Of a DNA stretch of 5,426 nucleotides, positions 4,787 through 5,426 are shown piece after piece. The notes beneath the pieces were generated by a model. That model saw only the letters and a list, made by a program, of their open reading frames with translations. It had not been told where the DNA came from and made no database searches. The position numbers and the translations under genes were made by a program. How positions within the stretch are numbered: the first letter of the stretch is position 1; each line of letters begins with the position of its first letter. This stretch comes from an uncultured Angelakisella sp. (GTDB lineage: Bacteria > Bacillota > Clostridia > Oscillospirales > Ruminococcaceae). The stretch is from NCBI GenBank assembly GCA_947564495.1, contig CANOCD010000102.1, forward strand, positions 1-5,426, given 5' to 3'.

Positions 4787-5426
4787 GTGGAACACTTCTT
4801 CCGGCCGCTGCTGGGCCTGGGCGGGGAGAAAAACGCCCGGGCCGTTCAGCTGGCGTGGCTGCTGGCCGGCCCGTACCTGGCCATCCTTTCCGCTTTCGCC
4901 CTGGCCTGGCTGTCCGAGGACTTCTGCTTGGTAAGCTGGCTGCTGCTGGGGATTCTGGCGGCGGGCTTCTTTTGGGACGGCCGCCAGGGATGGCGCTGGG
5001 CCCGCCGGCGGCTTTGGGCGCTGGCCGGGTACATCCTGGTGGCCTATGCAGGGCTGGCGGGGTACCTGCCCGACTCGCTGCTCCTCCAGTACGCCATTCT
5101 CCCCCTGGTCTGGCCTATCACCTTGGCGGGGCTCATCGGGGGGCTGGTCAACGGGAGCGACCTTTTGGTGGCCAAGACGGTCCTGGGGACATGGCTGACG
5201 CTGTTCCTCTCCTATTGGGCCGGGGAGTGGGTCCGCCGGGATGACGAAGCCGCCCGAAAAAAGCAGACCGAAGAGGGCCTGCCGGGGGACGGCGAAAAAA
5301 ACGGGATTGCAGGAGCCGGGGAAAACCATTATAATAGTAAGAGCCTGTTCAGGATCTCCAAGTGCGCCGAACGGACGGGGATTTTTTCGTCCTGCAAGGC
5401 ACAAAAACGCAGTCCAGCCTTTATGG
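4787..5426 (+). CDS. Unrecognised membrane protein with about five membrane segments, open to the window end
   Basis: A GTG at 4787 with GGGAGG at 4773-4778 (8-base spacing) opens 213 codons with no stop before the edge. Hydrophobic segments fall at residues ~22-42, 48-64, 75-94, 102-121 and 124-148, with basic or acidic loops (DGRQGWRWARRR at 64-75). A charged tail begins at VRRDDEAARKKQTEEG (149-164). I do not recognise the family; five segments with a charged C-terminus fit many small uncharacterised Firmicutes integral membrane proteins, and no catalytic motif is evident. Membrane-protein character and GC-rich codon use hold to about residue 170. Beyond that the text is atypical and crosses a promoter-like sequence (5307-5335) and small inverted repeats, so the natural end may be near 5290-5340. 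The A7 tract at 5295-5301 is a possible frameshift point: a -1 shift there reaches tandem stops at 5332-5340. It is divergent from comEC. Confidence 0.7.
   Translation, partial: MEHFFRPLLGLGGEKNARAVQLAWLLAGPYLAILSAFALAWLSEDFCLVSWLLLGILAAGFFWDGRQGWRWARRRLWALAGYILVAYAGLAGYLPDSLLLQYAILPLVWPITLAGLIGGLVNGSDLLVAKTVLGTWLTLFLSYWAGEWVRRDDEAARKKQTEEGLPGDGEKNGIAGAGENHYNSKSLFRISKCAERTGIFSSCKAQKRSPAFM
5307..5335 (+). promoter_or_regulatory. Candidate promoter inside the end of the membrane protein frame
   Basis: TTGCAG at 5307-5312 and a perfect TATAAT at 5330-5335 are separated by 17 bases. Its position suggests that the membrane protein gene ends about here and that a new transcript begins near 5342, reading off the right edge. 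The -35 is only a partial match, so chance is possible. Confidence 0.4.
5341..5426. other. Right-edge sequence of non-coding appearance with small inverted repeats
   Basis: The last ~85 bases differ from the GC-rich coding sequence before them. They hold CCTG-TT-CAGG at 5344-5353 and GGACG/CGTCC at 5373-5377 and 5388-5392 around a T-rich loop. The open frame here gives Ser/Lys/Cys-rich text with no membrane or domain character. It may be a leader region, a dispersed intergenic element, or sequence across a junction; I cannot tell which. Confidence 0.35.

Noticed and set aside
1317..4934. Very long plus-strand open frame
   Set aside because: Starts inside the wall-protein gene in another frame, runs through the terminator and antisense to comEC, and has low-complexity Pro/Gly/Arg composition.
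4748..5404. Minus-strand open frame opposite the membrane protein
   Set aside because: No ribosome site and no family features, while the plus strand shows clean membrane segments and a ribosome site.
1..5426. CRISPR arrays, tRNA or rRNA genes, transposases, defence genes
   Set aside because: No regularly spaced repeats, no tRNA-like cloverleaf seen, and no mobile-element or nuclease protein motifs in any supported frame.

Overview
The window looks like DNA from a high-GC, spore-forming-type Clostridia bacterium (the gut Oscillospiraceae/Flavonifractor group would fit). This is inferred from a peptidoglycan-binding protein of a type I know from Clostridia, A/G-rich Shine-Dalgarno sites, and a ComEC of Gram-positive type. 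By eye, GC is about 70% or more over most of 570-5250. It is clearly lower in the first ~350 bases, and 425-560 is strikingly AT-rich. Both ends differ from the core, so junctions, natural or from assembly, are a real possibility.

Layout. (1) 1-423, minus strand: the catalytic body of a Nudix hydrolase of the ADP-ribose pyrophosphatase type, running off the left edge. Its normal N-terminal part is missing. In its place, in another reading frame, is a well-formed translation start followed by a signal-peptide-like stretch. (2) 424-666: AT-rich spacer with a near-consensus sigma-A promoter reading leftward, then a GC-rich leader for the next gene. (3) 667-2424, plus strand: a 585-residue cell-wall protein with an N-terminal beta-sandwich-like domain, a compact SpoIID/LytB-like domain and three peptidoglycan-binding repeats. 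It ends at a strong two-tier terminator. (4) 2478-4538, minus strand and convergent with the previous gene: ComEC, the DNA-uptake channel, with a C-terminal domain that seems to have lost its metal-binding motif. (5) 4539-4786: divergent intergenic region with one candidate promoter in each direction, a G-rich tract and an inverted repeat. (6) 4787 to the right edge, plus strand: an unrecognised protein with about five membrane segments. Its reading frame stays open to the window end, across a promoter-like sequence and small inverted repeats.

The genes do not form one operon: strands alternate and each gene has its own signals. ComEC imports DNA and the SpoIID-like protein probably acts on or binds cell wall, but nothing here links them functionally. 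I see no clear new multi-gene system. The points most worth checking are the composite left-end gene, the wall protein with no visible signal peptide, the degenerate ComEC C-terminus, and the A7 slippery tract followed by tandem out-of-frame stops in the membrane protein.
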